In this document: one piece after another, positions 22,623-36,004 of the stretch
How positions within the stretch are numbered: the stretch's first letter is position 1
Layout: each line of letters starts with the position of its first letter
Assembly (NCBI GenBank): GCA_013396655.1
Contig: WBMV01008303.1
Coordinates: forward strand, 1-64,000
Reading direction: 5' to 3'
Length of the DNA: 64,000 nucleotides
DNA from: Campylorhamphus procurvoides
Lineage: Eukaryota; Chordata; Aves; Passeriformes; Dendrocolaptidae
Made by a program: the position numbers and the translations under genes
Notes under the pieces: model-generated
Seen by the model: the letters and a program-made list of their open reading frames with translations, nothing else
The model's database searches: none
What the model was told of the DNA's origin: nothing

Positions 22623-25600
22623 GTTCACACCACTCAGCTCACACTGAACTGCCTCTGCATTTCTTATCTAACTGCACTGGTGCTGTACACAATGCAAATG
22701 TTCTCGAAGCACAGCAGGATGTGCCCATAACAGCAACAGCTGTACCTGTGGGACCATGTGTGCAGGAGATGGGTTATACCGGGTTTACTGACCTGAGCGC
22801 AGGATAGCTGGTGAGGAAGAAGAGGGGTGGGTTTGGTAAGCCATGGGAACAGCCTTCAGAGCATCTAGGGGAGCTTGGCATGCTCCAGTTGCTGCTGTAT
22901 GCTGTGTTTAATGTGGCACATGAGTGCTGTGCTCTGTAAGGAATGGAGGAGCCGCACGGTGCAGTCATGGTGCAGTCGATCCCAGTGTTCCTATCGCAGT
23001 CCTGCTTTTACAGTCCTTGTCTGTCCAAGTATTTTGTACCATAATGTGCATGAGCCGTGTCAACATGACTGACATCACTGGCACCTTGCTGCTTGAATGC
23101 TGCTTCATGCAAGTCTTAGTCACATTTTTAAGGCGGTAACTTTCATTGTTCACAATCTTTTAAAAGAGGGCAAGGGGAGGAAAGGGAGTAAAATCCTCAA
23201 ACGTTTTTGCTTGTGATTTGCTTTCCTAACTGAAGTCTCCTTTAAGCCAGAAGCTGATGTAAGAGGATACTGTTGATTGCAGAGTGTGATGGGTAACTCG
23301 GGCGCCTGAGCTGCAGAAGTGGCCTCTAAACACTCAACAGCTGCTGCTGGGGTTGCTTTGTTTATCAGCTTTTCAAAGGAATTATTTTACTATATTGATA
23401 AGAATAGTTGTGCAATATACAATGAAGCTGTTAGTGTATAGTGTTTCTAGAGGTTTTGTTAATTCAGATTTTATTAGCAATTACAAATAGTTACAAAAGT
23501 TTCAATAAACTTTTAATGGAATATTTATTTCTTTTATAAAACAGCCTGTGAAAAAAATCTAATTTCTTAAAACCAGTTATTTAAACACTTCTCTGTCTAA
23601 AGACCTGAAGAGCCTGAGGTTTTTTTCAGAGTTACTGAAATACTGAATTATTTTACTTTATCAGCTTTTCCTTCTGCACATCAACTACCGTTACAGTGTG
23701 TATCTGATGGATAGGGACCATAACTTTTAAGGATCCAGGCCCTCTTCCCTCTTTCTCATAAGACTCACTGAAGCTGGAAAAGAAGGCTCTACAGTTCCAT
23801 CTCCTGAAAACTTGGCACAGTTAATTCCAGCACTGTGACCTTATTTTCAGAGACTGGATTGTGTTGTTAAAACTTCTAATAAATAAGGTTGCCATTCTCA
23901 TGTAGTTGATGTGTTTTACTTCCCACATTATCTCGTTGAAGAAAATTTTTAATCTGCTCCTCTGTTGTAGGATTTTCACCTGTTGCATCTTTTAGGTGAT
24001 GTAACTAAGTAATATCTTGTAAACAGATGAGAATTTGGAGTTCGTTGATTGACTTAAGCTGGTGCCCACTTTTACAAAAGCAGTTCCATGACAGACATTA
24101 AGTGATGAAAAAAAGTATTTTTTCCAAATTAAAAAAAGCAGAAAATATTGTGAGGAACAACCCAGTGAATCCTCTAAAAAATGTAACTGTATTTTTTATT
24201 TCCTCTGACAGTTCTGCACAGCTTCACTGCTGAGTTTTCCCAGAGCCTGCAGAACAGACTGATGCACCCTGGCAGTACTGAGCACACATGTATATGGCTG
24301 ATCTTGCTGCACTGGGACATGACCCACTGCTGTGTTTTATGTGCAGCCTTTCTCTGACATTGGCCCATGGTGTTCTCTGTGTGATCATAAATATCTTTTA
24401 CGGTATTTTCCAGTGACTCAAGTATAAAAGGTTTGTTCCTTGTGCCAAGTTTTACTTCAAAAGGATGTTAATATGGCTGAATTATAAAAGCTGCACGTGA
24501 CCCAGCCCATGAATTGGTAGAATGTAGGAGGAAATGTCTGCCAGAGGTGTTTGGATGGGCCATGCACTGGGTACAAATGAATCCCTTTACAGCTGCCTCT
24601 GAATCTTTCCAGCAACCCTTCTGACCTTCAAGCTGTTTGCATGGAAGCCTATTTGCTCTTTCCCTATGCTGTCACGTTTTCTTTTCTGTTTGTTAGAAAC
24701 ATTTGGGAAAGTCTGGAGTGTCTCTGTAACCTCATTTTTTTATCATTTGCTTTTCTGGAAGTTCTCCCCTCCAAGCATTTAAAGTGCCTTATGAACTTGA
24801 AACAGTTCAGATTTCTGTACAGGAACTTTTAGTTTCCCTTCCAGCAATGACTTGCCTTTCTGGATCCTGTTCTGTTGATCCCAGTATCTGCATTACCCTG
24901 CCTTGCACTCCAGGAGTGAGAATTGACAGGCTCCCTTTGCTTCACTGGCTTTGTTTGACTGTGTCAGAATAAGGTTATTGTGCCTCCCAGTACTCAGGTA
25001 CTATGGTGACTTCTGTAGTTTGCTTTTGAGCTAGAAATGAAATCTTAGTTGTGGGTCCTGACTAGCAGCTGCAGGATTGAGTTTCTGGCATGCTTTGATA
25101 TATCTGAGTTTTATACTTTTACTGAAACTACCTTCCAAGAAAGTGCTCTCTGAGCTGCAGTAGCAGCATCTTCTAAAGACAGACAGCATCCTCTGCAGTT
25201 CCTTTCTCAGCTTCCCAAATGTTCACATCTTCTGTCTTTTGTTCTTCACAGCTGGCAGAAATAGTTCTTCCATTATGCATTTTTCTAGTGTATTGAGCAG
25301 GATTTTCCAAAGGCAACTGAAGCTACTGTTGTTCTTTCCCAACAGAGTTATGGGGAGGTATCTAAATCACATAAATCTCAAAGGTTTGTTACTTGTCCTG
25401 TCTCCTCCCCAAAAGCTGGGCTGTTCCTAGGCTGATTTAGGAGAGGGAAGCCAGAGATGGCCCATTGCAGGCTAGAGGACCAGAAAGTTTCTCCTGTTTG
25501 ACTACAGGATGAATACTTTTTGTCCTCCGTCCTTGAAAACTAAGTCAGAGCTGATGGCAGCTGTACTCAGCTGTTTGTTCCCACCTAGGAAGAGTTAAAC

Positions 25601-27931
25601 AAAAATTTGAAGACATGAAATGGGATTATGTTTATACTCCAGAAATCACTACATTTTAGGAATTTTTTTTAAGATTACTGCAATGACCTGTTATACCTGG
25701 ACATTTGTTACTGTGGTAATACTGAAATGCTGGAACTTTCTGTTGCTCTAGCTCCACTTTTTGAGCAATTAATGATTGTTAAAATTTATTTAGTTTCCTG
25801 AACAGGATAATTTATATTTACAGATCCCTCAGCAGAATTAATGATATCACTTCTGATTTCAGAATTTTTCTGGATATTTATTATGTGTTAAAATTTTGTT
25901 ATTTGCATCTCAGGTATGGTTTCATCTCTTCAAAAAATGATGGAACTTTAGAATGAGCCATCAGGTATACCAAGCAAAATGAGAACCTAAAGGTAGGAGT
26001 TGGAGTAGGTTTAGAGTTGAGCAAATAGGCAATAGCAATGCAGAGCAGAGAGATTAGTGGGTAATTTTTCCCCCCTTCTTTTTAAAAGTTGAATTACAGA
26101 TATCCTGCAGCCTGTACGTATTGCAGTGAGGTAACCTTGTCAGTGTTTCTGCAATGTATATGTACATGTGTTCCAGCAGCGACATAACTTTTCATTTCAT
26201 GAATTCCAGCAGTGTTCTTATGGATGGAATGACTGATTACTTTTAAAAAGAAACCAGTGCTATCTTTTAAAACAATCCTATGAGTGTTGGAGCAAAGATG
26301 GCCAAATATTAAAAAAAAAAAATCCTGTGAGAAAATAAGTAGGATCTGAGGTTGTGTTAATTGATTTTACTGTACATTAGATTTAGGTTTCAGTTTTGTG
26401 GGTTTGGCTTTGGACTGCAGTCTTACATCATGCAGTTCTCTTGCATTCTTTCATACTTGTGAGTATTAAGCCTTCAGGAAGGGAAGCTCATCTGTATCTG
26501 AATATTTGTGCTTGGTTCAGGCAGTAATGGGACACTCCTTTATGCATTTCAGAGTTTATTGATTTTCTTCTTTCACTGTGAAATCTGTCCTCCTGATTGA
26601 TTCCATTTGCAAGTAACTATCTGGTCCAGCATTTTATCTCTGAAAATCCTGCTTGGGTGAGGATAAATACAGAAAGTCTGAGCTGTGTTTGTTTATATGT
26701 AAGATTATCCTATTTGCTAGTGTATTTTCAGTGGTTTAGACTTCTTATTTCAAAGGTCTTTCCATTAGCTGTAGCACTAAGCTGAAAAAAATTTCATGAA
26801 TTGAAACTTTTTAAGGAAAGTAACTGAAGAATTCCAATTACAGAGGAGTGGGAAGAGCAAGGAAAACTGATGTGGTTGGTGCATGTGTGCTTTGGACTCG
26901 GAGAGAACTTGTATAAATATGCTTAATTCTCCAGACTGAGGCTGGTGCTCAAACTGAAAATTCAAAAGAACAAAAGCTCTTTTCTGTAAGGAGTTAAGTT
27001 TAATTATTGGTGGCCAGAGAAGCTTTGAGGCAGTGCTTGAAATACTACGTGGCTCTTAGGAGTTGTCTGTAGCCTGGGGCAGGAGGTGAAGGCTCAGTCG
27101 CCTGTTTCTGTCCTTGTTAAACTACACTGGGATGGGGGAAGGACTGGAAGATGTTCCAGTCCAGGCTGGTGCTCCGTGGCCAGCTGGCCCCATCTGGACC
27201 AGAGCAGGAGACATGGATGCTCTGGTGCTGCTTTGGAAACATCCTTCCCAGGAGAGCAGTGGCCAGCTTGACCTGTGTGTTGGTACAAACATGAGCTTTA
27301 GTTTGGCCAGATTTCCTGCAGAGATAAAGATACTGTACAAATAATGTTAAAATATCAACAGTGACAAAAAGGGAGGAGATTCATTAACTTTCTTGGGAAA
27401 CCCTGTCGTGTGTCCGGGTTCTGTGGCAGGAGTGATTCCTGCAAAAACAATGATCTCTACAAGTTGCCTCTTAGAACGTCTTTTGAGGAGTACTAAGCCA
27501 TAAAAGGAAAAGGCTACTCAAAGGGACTGGGCAGCATAAAGTTAATAAAGTGTGATGGAGAAGGTTTATGTATTTAGATGACAGTCATTCAGAAGACATG
27601 TGGTTTGAAGAAGGCATTGAGCCGTTTGGAGTATTTTTCATGTTATACATACTTCAGATAATTGGCTGACAGAGCAAAGCGATATTACTTTCAGGTTTTA
27701 TTTGTGTTGTTTTTTGGGGTTTTTTTTAGTGAATTCAGATTGCTTTAAAAAACCCCATCTGAGTAAAGAATACTTGCGATTTTTTCCTCTGCATATTATA
27801 TGTAATTGTATTTTGAAATGCCACCTTAAATTCTAGTTTTTCCACCTCACAGTAGCAGCCATAATGTAGATAACAGCAGATACTTTTGCAGGAATGATTC
27901 CCATCATGTGGAGGAGATATTCAGTATCAGC

Positions 27932-28130
27932 TGGAATCCTGTGTAATTTTGCTAAAATAAACCTGCAAGTGTCTGGAACAACCTGTGTTAGCAGGGAGGA
28001 AGGGTTGTGGGTATGACTGATGTAGAACTATGGTCTCCCCATGGGAATAGCAATTTTTTAAGCCAGTGTGGTTGCACTGGCATCTCCCCTACTGCACATG
28101 GAGTGCAGGGTTGCATATGCTGGTTTTTAA
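27932..28130 (+). repeat. Direct duplication, copy 1 (199 bp)
   Basis: This aligns gap-free with 28888-29086, with about 14 mismatches by eye (roughly 93% identity). No target-site duplication or terminal repeat is seen at its edges. It is either a local segmental duplication or two copies of an unfamiliar short interspersed repeat. Confidence 0.9.
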
Positions 28131-28887
28131 GTAGTCTTTAACAGAAGCAACTGTCCTCTTTCACGCTTCAGAGTTTATGCATAGAGACAGTAAAAGGTGT
28201 TAGAAAACAAATATAAAGATGCTGAAAATACTTAAATCATATTTGAGTTGTTACACAAATGGAAGCTTGTTCTTAAGCATTATTATGCATTGTGTTTGTG
28301 TAAAGAAAGTACTTTATATGCAAGGGGATAGTTGTTCTTTGTGCAAGTGAAAACACACGGCTCTGTAACCATTTCAAGCCAGAGCTTAGGTTCTGCCAAA
28401 GGGAGCGTGAAACGTCTGTGATTTCTTCTCTTGGAGGCAGAGTAATGCTTTTGGCAACTGTTCCTTAAGGATCTGCAAGCTGGAAGTGAGTGCAAGCAAA
28501 ACTGTCCCCTTTGCGGGGCCTCTTTTTTCCCTTTTCCTTAAGCAGCTGGCAGAGTTCTCCTGTTTCTGTAGGGCTAGTGTGAATTACCACGACTCTGTGC
28601 CAAAGAACAGAACAGCCATGGTTAAAGGTTCTGCAACAAAAAATGCAAACAATGCATTTTGGTACCTTTTTGCTGGTTCTGAGGAGTGCTGGAGCATTAC
28701 TTTCAGTTAGAAATTTCTTTAGAACCCAGTTGCAGCAGAATTCCAGTCAGGATGTGTGTGGTTTTGGTATGACATCCACCCGAGCACATGATGCTGGGTA
28801 AGTGCTGGAGCCTGGGTTATGATTCATTGGGGACCAACATGGAAAACAATGTCTGTTTTTCAAGTGTTGGAGAAATGAATTTTAGGT

Positions 28888-29086
28888 TGGAATCATGTGT
28901 AATTTTGCTAAAATAAACCTGCAAGTGTCTGGAACAACCTGTGTTAGCAGGGAGGAAGGGTGGTGGGTATGACTGATGTTGAACTATGGTCTCCTCATGG
29001 GAACTGCTATTTTTTAGGCCCATGGGGTTGCACTGGCATCTCCCCCACTTCACATGGAGTCCAGGGTTGCATATGCTGGTTTTTAA
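28888..29086 (+). repeat. Direct duplication, copy 2 (199 bp)
   Basis: Same orientation as copy 1 and 956 bases away, so the intervening 757 bases are unique. The mismatches cluster in the middle-right portion, around the TTTTTTA tract and the GGTTGCACTGG block. The 136-codon minus-strand ORF over this region (28817-29227) has no recognisable protein features. Confidence 0.9.
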
Positions 29087-29964
29087 GATAAAGTGGAGTC
29101 TGGGGATGGTACAATTGTTTAGACAGCTGGATTTATTTGTAGTATATATTTTTAAGTTCTTTTTCAACATGGTCAGAAATCCTTCTTTGTAATTTTCTGC
29201 CCTTGTGTCTGACCTAAGGAGATGCATCTCTGCTTGTTCAGTGCATGTGGAATGTTTAAACTAATGGACTTCAGTGAAGTGTGATTATCTCACACACATG
29301 CACTTCTGATACCCCTTCAGATAAAGTGACTAACAGCAAAACAAGAATGACTTCTCTCAATAAAAACAACTAATAATTAAAAGATTCTAACATATTTTCT
29401 ATTTCTAATAGAAAATGATTTTTAAAGTGGCATTTTAAACTAAAATTGCCTAATAATGGGAAATTGAATACCCTATAGATAATTTTAAGTACAAATGTCT
29501 TACAAGTGGAGTCAGATATCTGTAGGATTTGCTATTTATATTTAAATAGGAGGGACTAACAAGTGCTGGTGTATTTTCATCAGGGCAGAGCTATCGTGTT
29601 ACTGTCCTATACAGTGCTGTAGCATTTCCAGCTGGGCTCAGAAAAGGTAATATCTGATGTGGAAGTAGAAGCTTCAGGTATTTTTCTGCACAGGCTATAT
29701 AGGTGAAGGTAGATGAATTGAGGGCAGGATTTTTGAGGAGTGGAGTATATAACAGTTTCCTATCTGGAAGAGGAGTTGTTCTAATTTAGGAAGAGGGAAT
29801 TATTTGCCTACAGAAAGGGCAGGGGTGTGACCTGCTGAGATTGGTGAGGTAACTCAATAATTGTTGGTGCCTTTAGGGAAAGTCTGCCTGCTGTGCTTGT
29901 TCGCGGGATCAGGCAGATCCCATTGCCCGGTTTCTTGGTCCCTTCAAAAAATCTTTGCAGGACA

Positions 29965-30046
29965 GTTTTGTTGAGTTTTTTTGTGTTTTGGTTTTTGTTA
30001 GGGTTGGCATTTTTGTTTGGTTTTTTGTTGGTTTGGTTTTTTGGGG
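29965..30046 (+). repeat. T/G-rich simple tract (GTTTT/GGTTTT-like)
   Basis: Irregular repeats of GTTTTT, GGTTTTT and TTGTTTGG run for about 80 bases. This is low-complexity sequence and I infer no function. Confidence 0.75.
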
Positions 30047-31387
30047 AGCAGCAGAACTAGCAGTTTACCGATACTTAAGGCTGTGACTTTTCATTTAAAG
30101 TGAGGGTGAGTGAAATAAGTGCTGTTGTGTAAAATGGAAAATTTATTATGCTTGGGAATTTCAGTAAGTTTGGTCATCAGTGGTCGCTTGACAGCCCCAC
30201 CCCCCAGTACATGCAGCACTAAGTTGCTGAAAAGTGAGGTTTAAGACAAAATGCCCAATCAACTAGTGTAGCTACGTTTTTTGTCTCATTTTACAGGTAT
30301 TCTTGGTGGACAAAACAAATTTTTTCCTTGAAAATCAACTTGTATTTATTAAAACAGAAAAATTCTGAACGGGAGATTATTTTTTTCTTTGAGGGAGTGA
30401 AAAGTAGAAATCTGCTGGAGCTTTAGGTGGTTTTGCGGCCTCCAAATGGTCATTTAAATTGTAGTAGACCAGATAATATTTTGTTGAAAAGTAAGAATTT
30501 GGCTTGCAGCCACCAAAGGTTCTGCATTGCAGCACGAAGCTATCCCTACACAGCCTTCATTTGAACAGTGATTTTAGCCATGGCTTTTCGTGTTTCCCAG
30601 GATATATTATGGCTGTTGTGCTATTTCTGAAGCTCCCTGCTTGCTTCCTCAGGGGTGGGGCAGGAGGGTTTAGTTGTGTCCAGGAGTTGTTTCCGCACTG
30701 TAATTCAAGAGGAGGCTACTGTATGTTAAATATAGAGTCTGCTGTGCTGCCATTCACTCACACTTGCATCGGTCATTAGCTCAGAGCACTGCAATTCCAA
30801 ACCTTCCTGCTGAGTGCTGCTCCTGCAGAGCAGTGGAAGTGACACTGGCCCAAAGCTGAGAGAGCTGTTCCTGGTGGATTTGAGCTGCTTTATGCTAAAT
30901 CCAGCCTGCAAAGAGGTTTGGGAAACACACAGTGTTCAGGGACCATCTTGAGTACCCAACTGTGAGACCTTCAAGGTTAGATTTTATGGTCGATTCTGCT
31001 ACTCTGCAACTGCTAGTTTGTAATTAGTTAAAACAGAGAGGCAATAGATGGCGGGGGTGGGGGGAGCAGGGAGATTTAAAGGGTTACAAATTGTATTGAT
31101 ATGTTGTTAGCTGTTCCCCCTCCTAAACATGCCAGGGGAATTTGGCCCATAGAGTGGGCCGTGTCCTGAGATTCTCAAGTCACTGGTTGCTTGGCATCAT
31201 ATTAACCATCACTTCTACCATGATAAATGAGATTAGATTCAGGCAGCAATAGCAGATTTCTGTACAACCAAGTGACTCTTGAGCAGGCTGAACAATAGCA
31301 CTGAAGAACTGTGACCAGTTCAGCAAGAGTCCTGTTCCTCAACACAGCAGAGATCTCCAGAAAGATGATCACTTCTCTAGCTCTTAC

Positions 31388-31690
31388 CTGAGAGGGGCCA
31401 CAAAGATGACAAAGATACAGGAGCAGGTTTTATTTGAATAAAGTATTACATTGGGAAAAAAGGTTGTTGAACAGAGATGAACTTGGGAGTGGCATGAAGA
31501 TGATGAGCAGGGAGCAATGGCTTTGTCTCTCTCATAATACAAGAATCAGGGCAAGGGCAAACCAAGCCAGATTTTCGGTTAAAAAGAAGCAAAAAGAGTC
31601 CATGAAGAAAAGGTACTTAACAAGTATGTAGTTTAGACTGTGGAATCCATGGCCACAGGATGCTGGTGAGGTTAAAAGATTTAGGACTGG
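31388..31690 (+). mobile_element. Possible degraded CR1-like sequence
   Basis: 'gaggggccacaaagatgaca' and a later block 'gtggaatccatggccacagg' followed by 'atgctggtgagg' resemble phrases found in avian and reptilian LINE copies. The body between them is not recognisable. It is weak evidence from memory of consensus phrases. Confidence 0.3.
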
Positions 31691-32877
31691 CCAGGATCCA
31701 GGACAGGATCACCAGGGGACATCTCCACAGCCGGTATGGGTGTTTTAGGGGTTCGTTATTTTCCTTGACTGGCAGGACCCCACAGCCTTCCTTTTATAGA
31801 CACTTTCTCAGACATTGAAATAGGCATTAGCTTTTTGAACTTGTAAGTTACTTCAGTATTGAACTGATGCCTTCCCTATCTCTGCCTAATTCATCAGCAT
31901 TTTAAAAGACTGCTCCTGCATATTAACTTGCTGTGATACGCTTTAAAAAATGGAGCGGAAACCACTTTGGGTTTTACCCATATATGCACAGGACACATAA
32001 GACACTTCACTGGTACTTCAAGAGTCACCTGAAGACAGGTTTTATTTTCCACAGAGCCAGCTTTCTCCTCTGGTGCTTTCCTATGGAAAGGACAGATGAA
32101 GTTTGCAGTTTGACACTGAGGCACCAGTCCCCGCAGTGTGTGAACTCTTACCTCACTGGTACTCTCCACATTGCCAGTGACAGCCACACTTATCTGTGTA
32201 ATGAGCGAAGTACCTTTCCTGTGAGTCACTGGTTTGCCTTTACTGACAATTATATTGCGGTATGGAAATTGAAATCTCTCATCCATAGATGCAAATGCAG
32301 CTTTATTTTCATTGCAGTGAATGATAGGCTAATTACATGAGCACATCTACTGGGATTTACTTTTCAGGAGTAGTTCAAAATTACTCTTGTGAAAGAGCAC
32401 TTGTAATGAAATGATTCTGAGATGAGTGCAGTATAGTTTGCTTTTCCTTTATTTTCTCCTCTGAAGACTTTGCTTACTGTCTTGACACACTGCATTTTTG
32501 CTGATGTCAACATAAACTTTTCCTTGGGTTTCAGCAATGCTTGAAGAATATTGCAGTGTTAGGAGACAGAGTGGGATTCATAGTACATTAAATGAGGAGG
32601 TGTCTGATCTTAAAAATTGTTACTTGGTGCATCTGAAGAAATTCCAGACTGAAGAAAAATGCTGATTGCTGGAGCTTGCAAGTGTGGCTGATTGGCTTCT
32701 CTTTGCAGGGAGGAGGCTGGACATGCCAGGGGTACCTCACTGAGGGATTGATTCTACGCCTCCCACAGTCCAAGCAAAGTGCATTTCCTGGTGTTTCTTC
32801 ACAGGGATTTAATGTTGCATGTCACAGAATAACAGATCAACAGTAAGGCCTTTGCCATTCTTTCTCTCCTGCCTCAG

Positions 32878-33100
32878 AAACAAGACTGCCAATGGGGATT
32901 ACCGGAAGGAGCACCGCGAGAGGAGCCGCAGCCCCATCGAGAGGGCGGCTGCCCCGACAATGAGCCTTCATGCCAATCCCATGTACGCCTCAATCCCAAG
33001 CTTGAGCATGGATCAACCTCTAGCACTGACCAAAAACAGCATGGATGCAACTAGGACAGTCAGCATCACACCGACACTGACTTCTGTGGAACGGCAGCAG
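32878..33100 (+). CDS. VGLL4: VGLL4 coding exon (central region)
   Basis: The acceptor is TGCCTCAG; the first base A completes the Leu codon from the previous exon. The exon then encodes 74 residues beginning NKTANGDYRKEHRERSRSPI. Conserved landmarks are RERSRSPIERAAAPTMSLH, then SMDQPLALTKNSMDA and ERQQ just before the donor GTACGG. This is the low-complexity, serine- and proline-containing linker of VGLL4 with proline-directed SP sites. It has no TDU motif. The exon ends in phase 0. The open frame running on to 33247 after the donor is intronic read-through and not coding. Confidence 0.96.
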
Positions 33101-36004
33101 GTACGGGCTGGGCAGGAGCTGTGTGGGTGTAGAGTCCTGGCTGTGGACACAGCAATGACTCCCAGGTGTAAGCAGAACATGTTGTCAGTTGCAATAGATA
33201 GGAGATACTATTCCTCAGACAAAATATATTTTAAAAACAGACACTGAATGTCACAGCTCACTGTGTTTATTGTGAGTATATCACTGTGTAAATGTATCTG
33301 TCACAGATTTCTTGGCCTTGCTGCTTTCTCTGATGCATGTGTTTCAAGTGGGAATGCAAGTGTGTGTTTCAGTGAAGCCCCAGTACCTGCTAGGCAACAA
33401 CTGATGCAATTTCCAGGAAGAGGGTATCATCTGTGCCTTTCTTGGTGATCCATGTGTGCTCCCCTCCCTTCTGTCCCAGATCTCTCCTACCAGGACTGCT
33501 GAAAAAGGGGTGCAAGACTAAAAAGGACATAAGGGAAGATTTTGCACTGAATGTTCCAGGCGAAAGAAGCCTGAATGATCTCAGTTGCTTTAGCCAGCCA
33601 AAAGCATTCACTCCACTGTTCAGAGCAATGTTGTGTCACTTATTCATAATTACTTTCCCTAAAGCCAAGGAATTACTTTTTATTATTTTATACTTTACTT
33701 CCATATGCTGAAGTGGTTATTGGAGGGGGGGGGTTGTTGGTTGGTTGTTTTTTTGGCTTTCTTGCACATTGTACTTATTAAACTGGCCCATGTACCCAAA
33801 TCTGTGTTTCCTTCCTTCCCTCCTACAATGATGCCCTGCAAAGGGTGAACACTTGGAGTAGATGGTTTTTCACCTGCCTTTCACTGGAGCCATCAACGTC
33901 CCACCCACTGCAGACTTCCACGGGGGCTGGCTGTGTACAAGAGTCCCTTACATTTTGCTATGCCAAACTCCCTGACTGCACTGGTGCTCTTCCACACCCT
34001 TTGGCAGTAGCTTGCAGAGCTGTTGTTCAGTGTGGGTCAGCTCTTGGTTATACGTAGTTACAGAGGAGGAAGGGACAGGCCCCAGTGTTGACACCAGTTC
34101 CCTTTGCCAGTGTTACTGCTGTGTCCCTGCTCAGCAGCTGCACCACTGTCTGACCTGGGCTGATTCCTGCTGCCCAGGACTGGATTCCTCTCTCCTGTTA
34201 TCTTTAACATTTTAAATGATATTACAATCATTTTTCGTGGGAAAATAGGATCTTACTAAGACCACAGAATAGAAGTCATACAAAATAAAAAGTGGAGTGA
34301 GAGAAAGAAACCCTAGGTTGATGAGTCATTGTTTCATTTAGTTGTTGGTTTGGGGTTTTTTTAACTTTTAACATGTTGAATGGAATTTCATCTTACTCTG
34401 TTTCTAATAAACAGGTGAGGAAAAATTCCCTTCTTATTTTCAGCAGGGCAGGGTTATTCAGTATTATGTTGTACTTACTAAATTTTCAATTTATCTCTCT
34501 TTTCGTACAAGTGTCTGTATTCTGCCCAGTGCTCTGTACACACACAGCCATAGCAGGGGATTCTGTAAGATGCCTTATTCTACCTCTTGGATCCTTTGTG
34601 GTGTTGGCACATGGATTCCTGAGACATTATTACCTGTCTCTCTCTACTTCCCACCTCTTGAATGTCCAAAATACTCCTCTGAAGAGATTAGCATATATAC
34701 CCTTCTCAAAAAAAAAACACTCCAGAGAGGCACAGCATCTTGGCCTCTGTAGAAAATAAATACTTCCACATGTGAACTGCTTACAAAAAATGCAATACTT
34801 CCCTTTTTTTTGTTATTTACTTTTTTTTTACTTTGCTGTCAGGGCAGTAAGATGTAAATAGCCTTATTCCTGTTGTGTCCTGCCAAATGATGTTAAATCT
34901 CCATGGAAGGATCAGCTCTTTTACTTTATGAGTCTTGATCTTTACTGGTAAGAGCAAGACTTCACTGGTCTTTCTCCTACTCTGCATAAAGTACTGTGAA
35001 ACAAGGAAAACTCCCTCCTTCCTTACTGATTGGGATAATGCAGTGCTTTTTGTGGGTTGCTTCACAGGTTTGTAAAATGGAGAAGAAATTAAATTATATC
35101 CATTCTGTTAATTCTTTGGAAACTTAAATAGTAACTTGCATTGAGTATAATGGACTCTTTGCATCAGAGGATATACCCAAGATACAAAGCAGATCTATTC
35201 CAATACATGTGTTCTTTCCTTTCGGAAACCTGGAGAAACTGGGACATTTCTTTTCCCAGGGCCTTGTTTCAATGTACATTTACATAGTAAACAACTATGA
35301 AAAGAGTATTTTATGTTTACACTCGGTACAAAGTAGCAGAGATACGACGATGTAATATAGATGTGAATAGATATTTTGGGGAATTTGCATGTGTGGAGAA
35401 TAAAAAAGGATGATATTAATTAAGTAGTGCTGGAAAGGCAGATTAATTACAACAGGAAAGTACTTGTGGTCAAGACTGGCTCAGGATCTCTTCATATTAT
35501 ACATTTCATGGTCTTCCTGCTCTGTGTCTGCAGTAGGGAATACAGAATTAGGGCTAGGAAAACTCGACTTCTGAATGAAAAATGGTAACACTAAAACTTG
35601 GATAATACCAAGACGACAAATATCTGTAAAGTCTGCCAAGCCCTTCTGAGTCCTGAAACGAGACAGATGTGTGGCCATAGGATGAAACAAGCATTTAATG
35701 TGTTGACATTTAGTGCTGAATATGAAATGTCTGGGAGGTTGAAACAGTAACTGTAAAATCACTTTAATATTTGTAATGATTTGCTTTTACACTGCCCTTT
35801 TTTTGTGTGGCTGCTCACCACTTAAATAACAAGAACCATTATGGAAATAAAGTGTGGAATTTTTTTTTTTTAATCAGACAAAGCTGAATATTTTGGGGTT
35901 TAATCTGCTTTGTTGAATTGGATAGTTCATGGTTTTCATTGTTGCTGCTGTGGCTAGGGCTGATTGCCTGAGTGAGTGAGAGCTTTCCTCTGTGTTCCCA
36001 CCAG
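33101..36004 (+). other. VGLL4: VGLL4 intron (about 2.9 kb)
   Basis: Phase-0 intron with donor GTACGG and acceptor TCCCACCAG. It holds a G-run next to TTGG repeats at about 33722-33752, A and T homopolymers, and no further recognisable gene or transposon. Confidence 0.93.

Larger units (their letters stand above)
16199..32877 (+). other. VGLL4: VGLL4 intron (about 16.7 kb)
   Basis: The intron is bounded by GTAAGT and a pyrimidine-rich GCCTCAG acceptor; the split Leu codon (CT|A) joins the two exons. It has no recognisable exon. It contains a G-quadruplex-type run (16506-16526), a long hairpin (17737-17800), a GC-rich pyrimidine-tract island (19383-19661), two CR1 fragments (about 20240 and 21513), a degenerate minisatellite (22396-22622), a direct duplication (27932 and 28888), a GGTTTT-type simple tract (29965-30046) and a possible degraded CR1-like piece (31388-31690). 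The remainder is AT-rich sequence in which I see nothing further. Confidence 0.9.

Noticed and set aside
33101..33247. Continuation of the VGLL4 exon after ERQQ
   Set aside because: A good donor (CAG|GTACGG) and a matching phase-0 acceptor at 36005 show this is intronic; the family sequence continues at NRPSVITCAS.
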